Numbered from the stretch's first letter, positions 1-8,024 are shown. The stretch is DNA of 16,839 bases from Alphaproteobacteria bacterium UBA6544 (GCA_002434595.1 DJKK01000096.1:1195-18033), one strand, 5' to 3'. A program made the numbers and translations. Notes: generated by a model not told the origin, from the sequence alone.

Positions 1-354
1 TGGTCCTGCGATCCCATGCACGGCAATACGATTAAATCGGCCAGCGGCTACAAGACACGGCCTTTCGACCAGATCTTGGAAGAAGTCCGGCGTGTCTTTG
101 ACGTTCATCAGGCCGAGGGGACCTATGCGGGCGGTGTTCATTTCGAGATGACCGGTCAGGATGTGACCGAGTGTCTCGGTGGTGCTCAGGCAATCAGTGA
201 CGATTCGCTCTCGCAGCGCTATCACACACATTGTGATCCGCGGCTCAACGCAAGTCAGGCGCTGGAATTGGCGTTTCTAGTAGCGGATTCGCTTAAAGGT
301 TTGCGGAACGGTTTGCCGGCGAATGGCATGCCGGCGGCAGTGGTGGCTTCCTGA
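1..354 (+). CDS. Class II DAHP synthase, C-terminal part (5' end outside window)
   Basis: The frame is open from the first base and ends at TGA 352-354, giving 117 residues of the C-terminus. Class II 3-deoxy-7-phosphoheptulonate synthase condenses phosphoenolpyruvate and erythrose 4-phosphate in the first cytosolic step of the shikimate pathway. The family is recognised from the WSCDPMHGNT motif at the window edge, the AGGVHFEMTGQDVTEC block, and RYHTHCDPRLNASQALELAF near the end, which carry metal- and substrate-binding residues of the class II (plant/mycobacterial type) enzyme. About three quarters of the protein lies upstream. The tail after the conserved core (about 20 residues, Gly/Ala-rich) is not diagnostic. 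A nicotinate phosphoribosyltransferase gene starts 31 bases downstream on the same strand and may be co-transcribed. The family call is firm; which isozyme name applies cannot be judged. Confidence 0.95.
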   Translation, partial: WSCDPMHGNTIKSASGYKTRPFDQILEEVRRVFDVHQAEGTYAGGVHFEMTGQDVTECLGGAQAISDDSLSQRYHTHCDPRLNASQALELAFLVADSLKGLRNGLPANGMPAAVVAS

Positions 355-385
355 GGTCGGCACCACGTTGCCGCGGAGGCGAGGC

Positions 386-1507
386 ATGACGGTAAATTCC
401 GACGAGATCGGCCGTTGGACCGATGTCTATTTCAACCGCACAAAACGGACGGTTGAAAAGTTCGGTGATGTGATGGTCGCCTATGCCGTTTTCATGCGTC
501 GGCCCGTGGTCTCTGCGCCCAAACTCGCGATCGACTGGCTGTCTGCCGTCGGCCGTGACCGTGGTGTCGACTTTACAATCGAAGTGACGCACGCCGAGGG
601 CCGCTGGGTAGGTGCAGGCGAGCCCTTGCTGTATGTAACGGGCCCGTTTGTGCATCTGGTTGATTTGGAGACTTTATTGCTTCAGAAAATCGGCCCGGCC
701 TGTGTGGCGGCATGGAACGCCTATACGATGTGTATGGACCTTCCGGAAGTCGCCTTCATGGCAATGGATGCCCGCCATTGTGCCGGTACGGAAATGGCGG
801 AAATGATGGCTTATGCTGCTGCTGTTGGCTCCGAGCGCGCGCGCCGGAAGGGCGATTCAGTCGTTGGTTTTATTGGCAATTCGACGGATGCGACGGCACA
901 CTACTTCGGGCAGGAGGCCGGTCATGGCACCATGCCGCATGCCTTGATCGGCTATGCCGGTTCGACATTGCGGGCCGCGGAAATGTTCCACGAGACCTTT
1001 CCTGGCGAAAATCTCACCGTATTGGTGGATTATTTCGGCAAGGAGATAAGTGATGCCATCGCTGTTTGTGGACGGTTCCCCGATATGGCGTCCGAGGGGC
1101 GACTAGCGTTTCGGTTGGATACGCCGGGCGGACGGTTCTGTGAGGGACTCGACCCCGCCGCCTCCTATGCAGTTCTCGACCGGAATGTGCCGGAAGCCAT
1201 TCGTGGCTACCGCACCGAATCTGAATTGCGGCACTTGATCGGCCCTGGCGTGTCTGTCGCCGCTGCTTGGCACCTACGGGAAAAATTGGACGAGGCTGGC
1301 TTTGCAAATGTGAAAATCGTCTGTTCCAGTGGTTTCAGTCCTGAGAAGTGCAATGCCTTCGCCATTGGCGAGGCGCCGGTCGATGTGATCGGGACGGGCA
1401 GCTTTCTGCCGGAACGCTGGACAGAAACCTATGCAACGGCGGATATCATCGAGTACGAAGGTGAGCCGCGGGTGAAGGTCGGCCGCGAATTTCTGCTGCG
1501 GCGTTAG
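386..1507 (+). CDS. pncB: Nicotinate phosphoribosyltransferase
   Basis: The product is a 373-residue cytosolic enzyme that would join nicotinate to PRPP to make nicotinate mononucleotide, the entry step of Preiss-Handler NAD salvage. Family features seen are an N-terminal TDVYF..T block, RRPVVSAPKLAIDWL, a central HALIGYAGSTLRAAEMFHE segment, LVDYFGKEISDA, RLDTPGGRF, VKIVCSSGFSPEKCNAFA and a C-terminal VIGTGSFLPERWTETYATADI phosphate-binding region. ATG 386 is chosen because GGAGG at 375-379 sits six bases before it. An in-frame ATG at 323 would overlap the upstream DAHP synthase and add 21 residues unlike the family. The stop TAG 1505-1507 overlaps the end of the convergent TetR remnant. The same window carries nadE, which completes the same pathway after adenylation. 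A related quinolinate or nicotinamide phosphoribosyltransferase is less likely. Confidence 0.85.
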   Translation: MTVNSDEIGRWTDVYFNRTKRTVEKFGDVMVAYAVFMRRPVVSAPKLAIDWLSAVGRDRGVDFTIEVTHAEGRWVGAGEPLLYVTGPFVHLVDLETLLLQKIGPACVAAWNAYTMCMDLPEVAFMAMDARHCAGTEMAEMMAYAAAVGSERARRKGDSVVGFIGNSTDATAHYFGQEAGHGTMPHALIGYAGSTLRAAEMFHETFPGENLTVLVDYFGKEISDAIAVCGRFPDMASEGRLAFRLDTPGGRFCEGLDPAASYAVLDRNVPEAIRGYRTESELRHLIGPGVSVAAAWHLREKLDEAGFANVKIVCSSGFSPEKCNAFAIGEAPVDVIGTGSFLPERWTETYATADIIEYEGEPRVKVGREFLLRR

Positions 1508-1827
1508 AAGAACCTGGAGATACGTAGGTTAACAAAGCTATCGAGTTTGAAGGCAGCGAGTTCGTTCTCCGCGTCGGCATTGGAGAGGGCGCGGGAACCC
1601 GCTTCGATCTCTCAGTTGTCGCCGACGCGCCGCGTCTGCTCGTAGCGATGAATTGCGGCGATCAGCAGTTCTTTCTTGTTACCGAAAGTGCCGTAGAGCC
1701 CGTAGCAGCTGACCACCGTGTCGTTGACGATATCCTCCACCGAGGTGTCGGCACAACCGTTTCGCGAAAATATCTGCATGGCGTCGGTCAGGGCAGTTTG
1801 CGGGTCTAATTCTCTCTTGCGAGGCAT
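1504..1827 (-). pseudogene. TetR-family regulator remnant with in-frame stop and internal deletion
   Basis: The intact reading starts at ATG 1827 and runs 71 residues to TGA 1612-1614. Residues about 8-55 form a TetR N-terminal helix-turn-helix domain (ALTDAMQIFSRNGCADTSVE, then GLYGTFGNKKELL). In the same frame, beyond the TGA, the sequence stays open for another 35 residues to TAA 1504-1506 and reads like the last helix of a TetR C-terminal domain (ALSNADAENELAAFKLDSF). TetR proteins are about 190-200 residues, so roughly 90 residues of the ligand-binding core are missing. The recognition helix has VVSC where this subfamily usually has GVSR, which also fits decay. The gene lies 76 bases downstream of cysN-cysC on the same strand. 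It could instead be a short DNA-binding protein, but the in-frame C-terminal echo argues for a pseudogene. Confidence 0.7.
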
Positions 1828-1832
1828 TGTTT

Positions 1833-1848
1833 CAGAATAATCGTTCTG
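1833..1848. promoter_or_regulatory. Imperfect palindrome, possible TetR operator
   Basis: CAGAATAATCGTTCTG is a 16-base palindrome with six of eight positions matching in each half. It lies five bases upstream of the TetR remnant's start codon (minus strand), where autoregulating TetR proteins often bind. The surrounding 40 bases are AT-rich compared with the window. No other copy was noticed by eye. The operator role is inference. Confidence 0.3.
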
Positions 1849-1903
1849 TGAAAAATTATCAATTTCGCAGCTGATATTGGGCCGTAAAGCGGTTTTTTGA
1901 GAC

Positions 1904-3727
1904 TTATATGACGCCCTGTTTTCGAAGATGCTCGACGAGTATATCGGTCGCTTCATCCGGCGTCGTATCGGCGGTTCTAATCCGTATCTCCGGCTCGAGC
2001 GGTGCTTCATAAGGTGAGTCGAGACCCGTAAAGTTAAAAATCTCTCCAGCTCGGGCCTTTTTGTATAACCCTTTCGGGTCACGCGCTTCGCACAACTCTA
2101 GCGGCGTATCGACGAAGATTTCGATAAACTCGTCATTGTCCAAAAGGCTGCGCGCCATATCGCGTTCGCTGCGGAACGGCGAAATAAACGAGACGAGCAC
2201 AACCAGTCCCGCTTCGACGAAGAGTTTCGAGACCTCCGCGATGCGGCGGATGTTCTCGACACGGTCGGCGTCCGTGAAGCCCAGATCCTTGTTGAGACCG
2301 TGGCGGACATTGTCGCCATCTAGCAACTGCGTGTGCCGTCCGAGATTGTGGAGTGTGGATTCCAGCCGGTTGGCGATGGTGGATTTGCCCGAGCCTGACA
2401 GGCCGGTGAACCATAGAACACAGGGTTTCTGGTTCTTGAGACGTGCCCGAGCCGACTTATCGATATCTAGGGCCTGCGGAACGATGTTGGTGGCGCGCCG
2501 TAACCCGAATGCAATCGTACCAGCTGCAACGGTTCGCTTGTTGTACCGGTCGATCAAAATGAACGAACCGGTCTCTTGGCTTCCCTCGTAAGGGTCGAAC
2601 GATACTAATCGGTCGAGGCTGATATTGCAGACACCGATATCGTTCGCTTCGAGGGTGCGGGCGGCAACGTGCTCCATCGTGTCGACATTGATCGCGTAGC
2701 GGAGGTCGGAAATCGAGGCACCGGTCGTCCGCGTTCCTACCTTGATCTCATAGGCCCGACCGGGGAGCAAAGCGTCTTCATCGAGCCAGAGCAATGTCGC
2801 GCGCAGCTGATCGCTGATTTCAGGAGGCGATTCCAAATCGGCCAGAACGTCCCCGCGACCTGCATCGATCTGATCGCTCAACGTAAGTGTGACCGCGTCG
2901 CCGGCACGCGCGAGCGGCAGGTCACCGTCCGAAGTGACGATGCGATCAATCCGGCATTTCCGTTCGGATGGCGAGATGACGATTTCCTGACCGGGCCGGA
3001 CACTACCGGCAACTATCGTGCCGCTGTAGCCCCGGAAATCCGCCCCGGATCTGTTGATGCTCTGTACCGGCATGCGGAACGGCTTGTCCGCATCCGCCGC
3101 GCGAGGCTCCGCACCTTCAAGGATCGTAAGGACAGGCGGTCCTGAATACCACTTCATCCGTTCGCTCGGAGACGCCAAATTCTCTCCCTCCAGCGCGGAT
3201 ACGGGGACGCAGTGGATATTGGAGAACGCAAGAGGTTCTGTTATCCGCTTGAATGCGTCGGTAATCTCGCGGAAGTTGCCTTCCGCATAGCGGACAATAT
3301 CCATCTTGTTGACCGCGAAGACGATATCGCGGATACCGAAGAGCGATGCGATATGCGCATGACGCAGGGTCTGCGTGAGAATACCTTTCCTGACGTCAAC
3401 CAGCAGCAACGCGAGATCGCTAGTTGATGCGCCGGTTGCCATATTGCGCGTGTACTGTATGTGGCCTGGTGTATCGGCGACGATAAATCGGCGGCGCGGT
3501 GTCGCGAAATGCCGGTATGCAACATCGATTGTAATACCTTGTTCGCGCTCTGCCTGCAGGCCGTCGAGCAGGAGCGCGTAATCCGGTGCGTCGGTTGAGT
3601 CGCATTCAAGCGCGGCCAACTGATCCTCTGCAATCGATCCGGTCTCGAACAGGAGCCTACCGATCAGGGTGCTTTTGCCGTCGTCGACGCTGCCGCAGGT
3701 CAGCAATCTCAATATGCCTGAGGGCAT
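1904..3727 (-). CDS. cysN: Sulfate adenylyltransferase subunit 1 / adenylylsulfate kinase fusion (CysN-CysC)
   Basis: The product is 607 residues with two enzymes in one chain. The N-terminal part is the GTPase subunit of ATP sulfurylase, with G1 loop GSVDDGKS at 12-19, DTPGH at 85-89, NKMD at 140-143, then EF-Tu-like beta-barrel domains to about 430. The C-terminal part (about 434-607) is APS kinase, with P-loop GLSGSGKST at 442-450, DGDNVR at 470-475 and FISPFR from 514. Together with CysD it makes APS from sulfate and ATP and phosphorylates it to PAPS. Start ATG 3727-3725 shares one base with the cysD stop (TAATG) and has AGGAAGG nine bases upstream inside cysD, indicating translational coupling. 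The N-terminus is about 20 residues shorter than in many CysN proteins, but all motifs are present. NodQ is the same architecture; no nod context is visible. Confidence 0.96.
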   Translation of the reverse strand: MPSGILRLLTCGSVDDGKSTLIGRLLFETGSIAEDQLAALECDSTDAPDYALLLDGLQAEREQGITIDVAYRHFATPRRRFIVADTPGHIQYTRNMATGASTSDLALLLVDVRKGILTQTLRHAHIASLFGIRDIVFAVNKMDIVRYAEGNFREITDAFKRITEPLAFSNIHCVPVSALEGENLASPSERMKWYSGPPVLTILEGAEPRAADADKPFRMPVQSINRSGADFRGYSGTIVAGSVRPGQEIVISPSERKCRIDRIVTSDGDLPLARAGDAVTLTLSDQIDAGRGDVLADLESPPEISDQLRATLLWLDEDALLPGRAYEIKVGTRTTGASISDLRYAINVDTMEHVAARTLEANDIGVCNISLDRLVSFDPYEGSQETGSFILIDRYNKRTVAAGTIAFGLRRATNIVPQALDIDKSARARLKNQKPCVLWFTGLSGSGKSTIANRLESTLHNLGRHTQLLDGDNVRHGLNKDLGFTDADRVENIRRIAEVSKLFVEAGLVVLVSFISPFRSERDMARSLLDNDEFIEIFVDTPLELCEARDPKGLYKKARAGEIFNFTGLDSPYEAPLEPEIRIRTADTTPDEATDILVEHLRKQGVI

Positions 3728-4644
3728 TAGAAATAACCTTCCTGCTTCTTAAGTTCCATTGAGCCCGCCCCGTCGTGATCGATCGCGCGGCCCTGACGTT
3801 CAGAGAAACGTGCGTCTTTGAGTTCCGCGAGAATGTCCCGGACGCTGGCGGCGTCTGACTCAATCGCACCCGTTAAAGGATAGCAGCCGAGTGTCCGGAA
3901 CCGCACCTTTCGCGAAACGGGCTTCTCTTCCGGCAGCAGCGGGAGGCGGTCGTCGTCGACTACTATCAACCGGCCGTCGCGCTCGACGACGGGGCGTTTC
4001 GCGGCGAAATAGAGGGGAACGACCTCGATCCCCTCGGCGTCGATGTATTCCCAGACATCACGCTCAGTCCAGTTGGATAAGGGAAACACCCGGAAACTCT
4101 CTCCCGGGCCGAGGCGGCAGTTGAAGAGGCTCCAAAGCTCGGGGCGCTGATTGCGCGGATCCCATTGGTGCTGTCCGTTCCGAAAGGAAAGTACCCGTTC
4201 TTTGGCGCGGGATTTTTCTTCATCGCGCCGTGCCCCGCCGAACGCAGCGTTGAATTTATGCGTGTCGAGGGCTTGCTTGAGTGCTTGTGTCTTCATTACG
4301 TCGGTGTGTACAGCCGATCCGTGTTCGATCGGGTTGATGCCGCGGTCGACCCCGTCCTGATTAATATGAACGATGAGGTCGAGGCCCACCATATCGACGA
4401 GCCGGTCCCGGAAGGCGATCATCTCCCTGAATTTCCAGGTCGTGTCGACATGCAATAGAGGGAACGGCGGTTTCGCTGGAAAGAAGGCCTTTATGGCGAT
4501 GTGCAGAAGAACCGCCGAATCCTTGCCGATGGAATAGAGAAGGACCGGTTTCTCGGTCTCGGCCGCGATTTCGCGGAAGATATGAATGCTCTCCGCTTCC
4601 AGATCCCTCAGGTGCGGAGCAAGCGTGCGGGTCATGTCGGTCAT
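3727..4644 (-). CDS. cysD: Sulfate adenylyltransferase subunit 2
   Basis: This is the ATP-pyrophosphatase subunit that adenylates sulfate, partnered with the GTPase CysN encoded immediately downstream. It has the PP-loop SIGKDS (about residues 38-43 from ATG 4644), HVDTTWKF, the long AAFGGARRDEEKSRAKER signature, VFPLSNWTERDVWEYI, RTLGCYPLTGA, and the C-terminal SMELKKQEGYF typical of CysD. Two nearby ATGs are possible: 4644 (305 residues) and 4635 (302 residues, the length of the E. coli protein). Neither has a clear Shine-Dalgarno sequence, so the start is uncertain by three codons. An open extension to 4731 does not resemble the family. The promoter probably lies between this start and about 4760. 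Confidence 0.95.
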   Translation of the reverse strand: MTDMTRTLAPHLRDLEAESIHIFREIAAETEKPVLLYSIGKDSAVLLHIAIKAFFPAKPPFPLLHVDTTWKFREMIAFRDRLVDMVGLDLIVHINQDGVDRGINPIEHGSAVHTDVMKTQALKQALDTHKFNAAFGGARRDEEKSRAKERVLSFRNGQHQWDPRNQRPELWSLFNCRLGPGESFRVFPLSNWTERDVWEYIDAEGIEVVPLYFAAKRPVVERDGRLIVVDDDRLPLLPEEKPVSRKVRFRTLGCYPLTGAIESDAASVRDILAELKDARFSERQGRAIDHDGAGSMELKKQEGYF

Positions 4645-4732
4645 TTTGTCGGTCGGATTGCCATGCTGGGAATAGGTATGACAGGCAATACGCTGGGCGC
4701 AAGCGCCGTCACAAAGTTGCGGTGACGACAAA

Positions 4733-4927
4733 CTACGGGTTTACGGCGAAATAGGTGCCGTCTTCGAGGGCGGTTTGGGCTGTGTCCAAAATTTGTTGGA
4801 TGCGGGCTTCGTCAAAGGTGCCGACTGCACGGGCGTATCCCGCGATGATCTGGGTGAAGCTCAGGAGGGGTCCCTTGGTATCGGTGGCTGCCATGATCTT
4901 CACGTAGACAGATGGAAAACTCTCTGC
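4733..4927 (-). pseudogene. Short 3' gene fragment, unidentified
   Basis: The frame is open between TAA 4928-4930 and TAG 4733-4735, giving about 64 codons with an internal ATG at 4894 (53 residues). The translation is well-behaved and helical (SFTQIIAGYARAVGTFDEAR, then ILDTAQTALEDGTYFAVNP) and looks like the C-terminus of a real protein rather than a random frame. It reminds me loosely of the tail of a SAM-dependent methyltransferase, but I cannot assign it. There is no ribosome binding site at ATG 4894, and nothing coding precedes it because the region upstream belongs to the plus-strand transporter fragment. It most likely is the 3' end of a gene whose front half was lost. Confidence 0.35.
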
Positions 4928-5283
4928 TTAGCGCGCTGGATCATCGAATACGCACTGTCGAAAACGTGTCCGTTATGGCTGGTATTATTCAGCAAAGTCG
5001 ATTCTTCGGCTGTCTTGGCCGGCAGGGAAAGCGCGCTGTTGCCGCGACAATGACCTTTGCAGCGACGCTCTGTATCACATCTCTTGTGTTCTTCTGGATC
5101 GGGCTGCGGGAGAGCATACCTGTCGGTTTTCTCACGGCGCAGCGGAACATGGGATTGCTGTTCGCTGCAACCGGCGGAGCCACGTTGGAACTCACATGGC
5201 TCTATTTCTCCTGCCTTCAGTTCCCGGTCTATCTGTCGCCGGCTGTCCTGAAATGGATCCTGCGTCGTGACAGCGGAGGCTAG
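4912..5283 (+). pseudogene. Truncated membrane transporter, bile acid:sodium symporter-like C-terminus
   Basis: The frame encodes 123 residues. The first 40 or so have no recognisable character. From about residue 44 it has two or three hydrophobic segments (MTFAATLCITSLVFFWIGL; the QRNMGLLFAATGG region; LTWLYFSCLQFPVYLSPAVL). The second and third match the end of BASS-family transporters, where an RN-containing unwound segment is followed by a QFP..L.P last helix. Such transporters have about 300 residues and nine or ten helices, so most of the protein is missing. It overlaps the unidentified minus-strand fragment at its 5' end, and its TAG 5281-5283 overlaps the stop of the convergent hydrolase by three bases. 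No ribosome binding site precedes ATG 4912. A small intact membrane protein cannot be fully excluded. Confidence 0.5.
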
Positions 5284-6035
5284 AGCTTGGCGAGGAAATC
5301 ACCGTAAGCCTTGTTGACTATTCCCGGCTGGTCAAGGTTCACGCCATGCGCAGCGTCTGACACGACGAAGTGATCGGCGTCCGGGATACGGCTCGCCATA
5401 TAATCGGAGCCCTGCAGGTAGTAGGTGTCTCCCGCACCAATGATGACCAAGGTTGGAACCGTGATTTTTGGCAGACTGTCGATGACTTTCGCATCGACCT
5501 GTGCTAGGATTCCGTGCGCCGCCATAGCCAGTTCTTCACTTGAACGTTGAAGGCTCACGGGCACTTCGGATGCGCCGTTGAGCGCTTTGTAGCCTTTCTC
5601 CAGAATCGTTTTGGCTCGGCCAGCCACGCGCTCGTTCCATTTGGCGCGGGAGTCGTCACTCCGATAGCCAGGCCCGCAGCCCTGCAAGATGAGCCCGCGC
5701 ACGCGTTCCGGATGGAAGACATTGAAACGCATGGACATGAAACCGCCGAGAGAGTGGCCTGCGATTACCGCCGTCTCGACGTCGAGATGGTCAAGGATGG
5801 CTGACATGTCGGCGACGGTAATATCCTGGCCGTATGCCGCTTGATCGTCCGGACATTCCGTCCGCCCGTGGCCTCGCATGTCCCAGCGGATTAGGCGGTA
5901 GCTATCCTTGAAGGCGGTAACCTGACCGTCCCACATTCCGGTCGAGGCGACAAAGCCGTGCGTTAGCAGTATTGCAGGCCCTTCGCCATCGTCCTCGTAG
6001 TAGAGATTTGCGTCTCCTCGCGCGAGGTGCGGCAT
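5280..6035 (-). CDS. Alpha/beta hydrolase
   Basis: The product is a 251-residue cytosolic alpha/beta-hydrolase-fold protein with oxyanion-region LLTHGF (24-29), DMRGHGRT (52-59), nucleophile elbow GHSLGG (93-98, Ser95), acid Asp203 in GAGD and His230 in DAAHG, so the catalytic triad is complete. It resembles 3-oxoadipate enol-lactonase-like and related esterases, but the substrate cannot be told. ATG 6035 is chosen because AAAGGAG lies about seven bases upstream, right after the E1 beta stop 16 bases away. A longer frame running into E1 beta is overprinting. It is the last gene of the unit with E1 alpha and beta. In acetoin dehydrogenase clusters the E2 protein AcoC carries an alpha/beta-hydrolase domain fused to a lipoyl domain; here there is no lipoyl domain. 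Confidence 0.88.
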   Translation of the reverse strand: MPHLARGDANLYYEDDGEGPAILLTHGFVASTGMWDGQVTAFKDSYRLIRWDMRGHGRTECPDDQAAYGQDITVADMSAILDHLDVETAVIAGHSLGGFMSMRFNVFHPERVRGLILQGCGPGYRSDDSRAKWNERVAGRAKTILEKGYKALNGASEVPVSLQRSSEELAMAAHGILAQVDAKVIDSLPKITVPTLVIIGAGDTYYLQGSDYMASRIPDADHFVVSDAAHGVNLDQPGIVNKAYGDFLAKL

Positions 6036-6051
6036 TGGTTGCTCCTTTTCG

Positions 6052-7011
6052 TTATCTAGCGGACAGGACGGCGCGAATACCCTCGGCGATACGCTCACGG
6101 TTCGGGAAGACATGATCTTCGAGCACCGGGCTATAGGGGATCGGCGTGTCCAAAGCGCAAACTCGGTGTGCAGGCGCTTTCATTGCCTTGAATGTCTCTG
6201 GGTCTTCTGTCGCAAGCGAGATTATTTCCGCGGACGCACCTGCCGTCGGTCCTGCCTCATCGGCGACCAACAGGCGGCCCGTCTTGCGCACCGAAGCGCG
6301 GATCGTATCACCATCCATCGGCGCCAATGTCCGCGGATCGACCACCTCGACGGAGACGCCCTCCTTGTCCATGGTCTCGGCGGCAGCCAAGGCTTCCTGA
6401 ACCATCCAGGCGATGCCAACCACTGTGATGTCGATTCCCTCGCGCTTGATATCGGCCTTGCCGATGGGCACGACGTAATCCTCGTCCGGCACCTCACCTT
6501 CGAGGCCCATCAGACGATTCGATTCGAATGACATCACCGGATTGTCGTCGCGGATCGCGGCCTTTAAGAGGCCCTTCATGTCGTAAGGTGTGGACGGCAG
6601 GATAACCTTCAGTCCCGCGAGGTTCATGAACATAGAATAGGGACTTTGCGAATGTTGGGCCGCCAGCTTCGTGCCGCCGCCGACGGCTGCCCGGAAGGTG
6701 ATCGGGAATTTCTGCTGGCCGCCGAACATATAGTGGATCTTGCAGGCCTGGTTAACGATCGGGTCCATCGCAACGAAACCGAACGTGACCTGGCGCCAAT
6801 TCACTACCGGTCGGTATCCAGACCCGGCCGCACCGACTGCCATGCCGGTAAAGGTGTTCTCGGTGATCGGCGTCGTTCGGATGCGTACAGGACCAAATTC
6901 GTCGAGCAGTGATTCCGTCGCGTCGGTGCAAAATTCAAATACTGTGGGATCGCGCCGCATCTCTTCTGCGAGAGCCGCTGTACCGGCGTCGGAATAAGTG
7001 ATTTTTGGCAT
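6052..7011 (-). CDS. Thiamine-diphosphate 2-oxoacid/acetoin dehydrogenase E1, beta subunit
   Basis: The product has 319 residues. It is the beta chain of an alpha2beta2 E1 that decarboxylates a 2-oxoacid or cleaves acetoin with thiamine diphosphate. Family marks are TPITENTFTGMAVGAA with the cofactor-activating Glu51, the catalytic-loop His120 in AAQHSQSPYSMF, PSTPYDMKGLLKAAIRDDNPV, and a transketolase C-terminal domain with VEVVDPRTLAPMD. The segment between VF (24-25) and the EFG at 38-40 is about nine residues shorter than in classical E1 beta and lacks their GE(D/E)V signature, marking a distinct subfamily. ATG 7011-7009 overlaps the E1 alpha stop by one base (TAATG) with GGGGAGG about seven bases upstream. 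No E2 or E3 gene is in the window. The substrate is unassigned. Confidence 0.9.
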   Translation of the reverse strand: MPKITYSDAGTAALAEEMRRDPTVFEFCTDATESLLDEFGPVRIRTTPITENTFTGMAVGAAGSGYRPVVNWRQVTFGFVAMDPIVNQACKIHYMFGGQQKFPITFRAAVGGGTKLAAQHSQSPYSMFMNLAGLKVILPSTPYDMKGLLKAAIRDDNPVMSFESNRLMGLEGEVPDEDYVVPIGKADIKREGIDITVVGIAWMVQEALAAAETMDKEGVSVEVVDPRTLAPMDGDTIRASVRKTGRLLVADEAGPTAGASAEIISLATEDPETFKAMKAPAHRVCALDTPIPYSPVLEDHVFPNRERIAEGIRAVLSAR

Positions 7012-7988
7012 TATGCGACCTCCCCACTGAAAACATCGTCGAGCGCTGCTTCCGGCTTCGGAAAGGCGCTCGCCTTCGCATAGGCGACTGCAGAGGAAAT
7101 GCGGGCGAGTATCTCACGATCCATTTCTTCCCACTCCTCGTCCGTCAACTGGCCCTGCTGCTCCTTCAAGGCTTCGACCAGACGCGGGATTGGGTCGCGG
7201 GTCTTCCATTCTTCGACCTCGTTAGCTGGCCGAGGTTCCGCCTGACTCGGCCGTTCTGTGTGCCGGCCCCAACGATAGGTCTTGCATTCGATCAGTGTCG
7301 GTCCTTCGCCGGCGCGGGCCCGGGCGACCGCCGTTGTCGCTGCATCGTAGACGGCGGATATGTCATTCCCATCGACGATCACGCCCGGCATATCGTAGCC
7401 GAGTGCGCGTGTGGCGACATCCTCTTGGGCATGGGTCGCCGCGGCGGCCGTGTTGGCTGCGTAGCGGTTGTTCTCGCAGACGTAGAGCATCGGCAACTTC
7501 CAAGTTGCGGCGATATTCAACGATTCATGGAACGATCCGGCGTTGGAGGCACCGTCCCCGAAAAAGGAGACGGCGACGCGGCCCTTTCCGTCCATTTGTG
7601 CAGCAAGACCTGCGCCTGTCGCGATCGGGATGCCTCCCCCCACGATGCCATTTGCGCCCAGCATGCCGATATCGAAATCGGCGATATGCATGGAACCACC
7701 CTTGCCCTTGCAGTACCCAGTCTCGCGGCCATAGAGCTCCGCCATCATGCGGTCAAGGTCAGCGCCTTTGGCGATGCAGTGACCGTGACCCCGGTGCGTG
7801 CTGACAATCTGGTCCCCGTCTTCAAGCGCGGAACATACGCCTACGGCCACCGCCTCCTCGCCTATATACGAATGGACGACCCCGAAAATGTCACCCGCGA
7901 GATAGTCCTGCGTCGCGCGCTCCTCAAAACGACGAATGGTGTTCATCTGGCGCAGCATTTCGCGCTGCATTTCCGGACTCGGATGCAT
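7011..7988 (-). CDS. Thiamine-diphosphate 2-oxoacid/acetoin dehydrogenase E1, alpha subunit
   Basis: The product has 325 residues. It has the thiamine-diphosphate/Mg motif GDGASN (144-149) running to the paired Asn at 173-174, STHRGHGH (63-70), the KGKGGSMH block (95-101) and a C-terminal TYRWGRH..RP region, all typical of PDH-like E1 alpha (PdhA/AcoA type). It pairs with the overlapping E1 beta gene. ATG 7988 is preferred because GAGGAG lies about eight bases upstream. A longer reading from TTG 8009 would put that ribosome site inside the gene. The gene begins 36 bases after the unidentified 279-residue protein, so the four genes may form one transcript. The acetoin-type length and the absence of a mitochondrial-type phosphorylation loop fit AcoA, but the acceptor E2 is unknown. 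Confidence 0.92.
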   Translation of the reverse strand: MHPSPEMQREMLRQMNTIRRFEERATQDYLAGDIFGVVHSYIGEEAVAVGVCSALEDGDQIVSTHRGHGHCIAKGADLDRMMAELYGRETGYCKGKGGSMHIADFDIGMLGANGIVGGGIPIATGAGLAAQMDGKGRVAVSFFGDGASNAGSFHESLNIAATWKLPMLYVCENNRYAANTAAAATHAQEDVATRALGYDMPGVIVDGNDISAVYDAATTAVARARAGEGPTLIECKTYRWGRHTERPSQAEPRPANEVEEWKTRDPIPRLVEALKEQQGQLTDEEWEEMDREILARISSAVAYAKASAFPKPEAALDDVFSGEVA

Positions 7989-8024
7989 CGCCTTCTCCTC
8001 TTTCGTCAATCGTTGATGATAAAT

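Noticed and set aside
323..385. Earlier in-frame ATG for the nicotinate phosphoribosyltransferase
   Set aside because: It would overlap the DAHP synthase, and the ribosome site GGAGG 375-379 clearly serves ATG 386.
4696..4707. GGCGCAAGCGCC palindrome upstream of cysD as an operator
   Set aside because: It is a short GC-rich palindrome of a kind expected by chance at this base composition, with no second copy or known match.
7989..8009. TTG start for E1 alpha at 8009
   Set aside because: The added residues are the translated Shine-Dalgarno region. ATG 7988 has GAGGAG at a normal distance.
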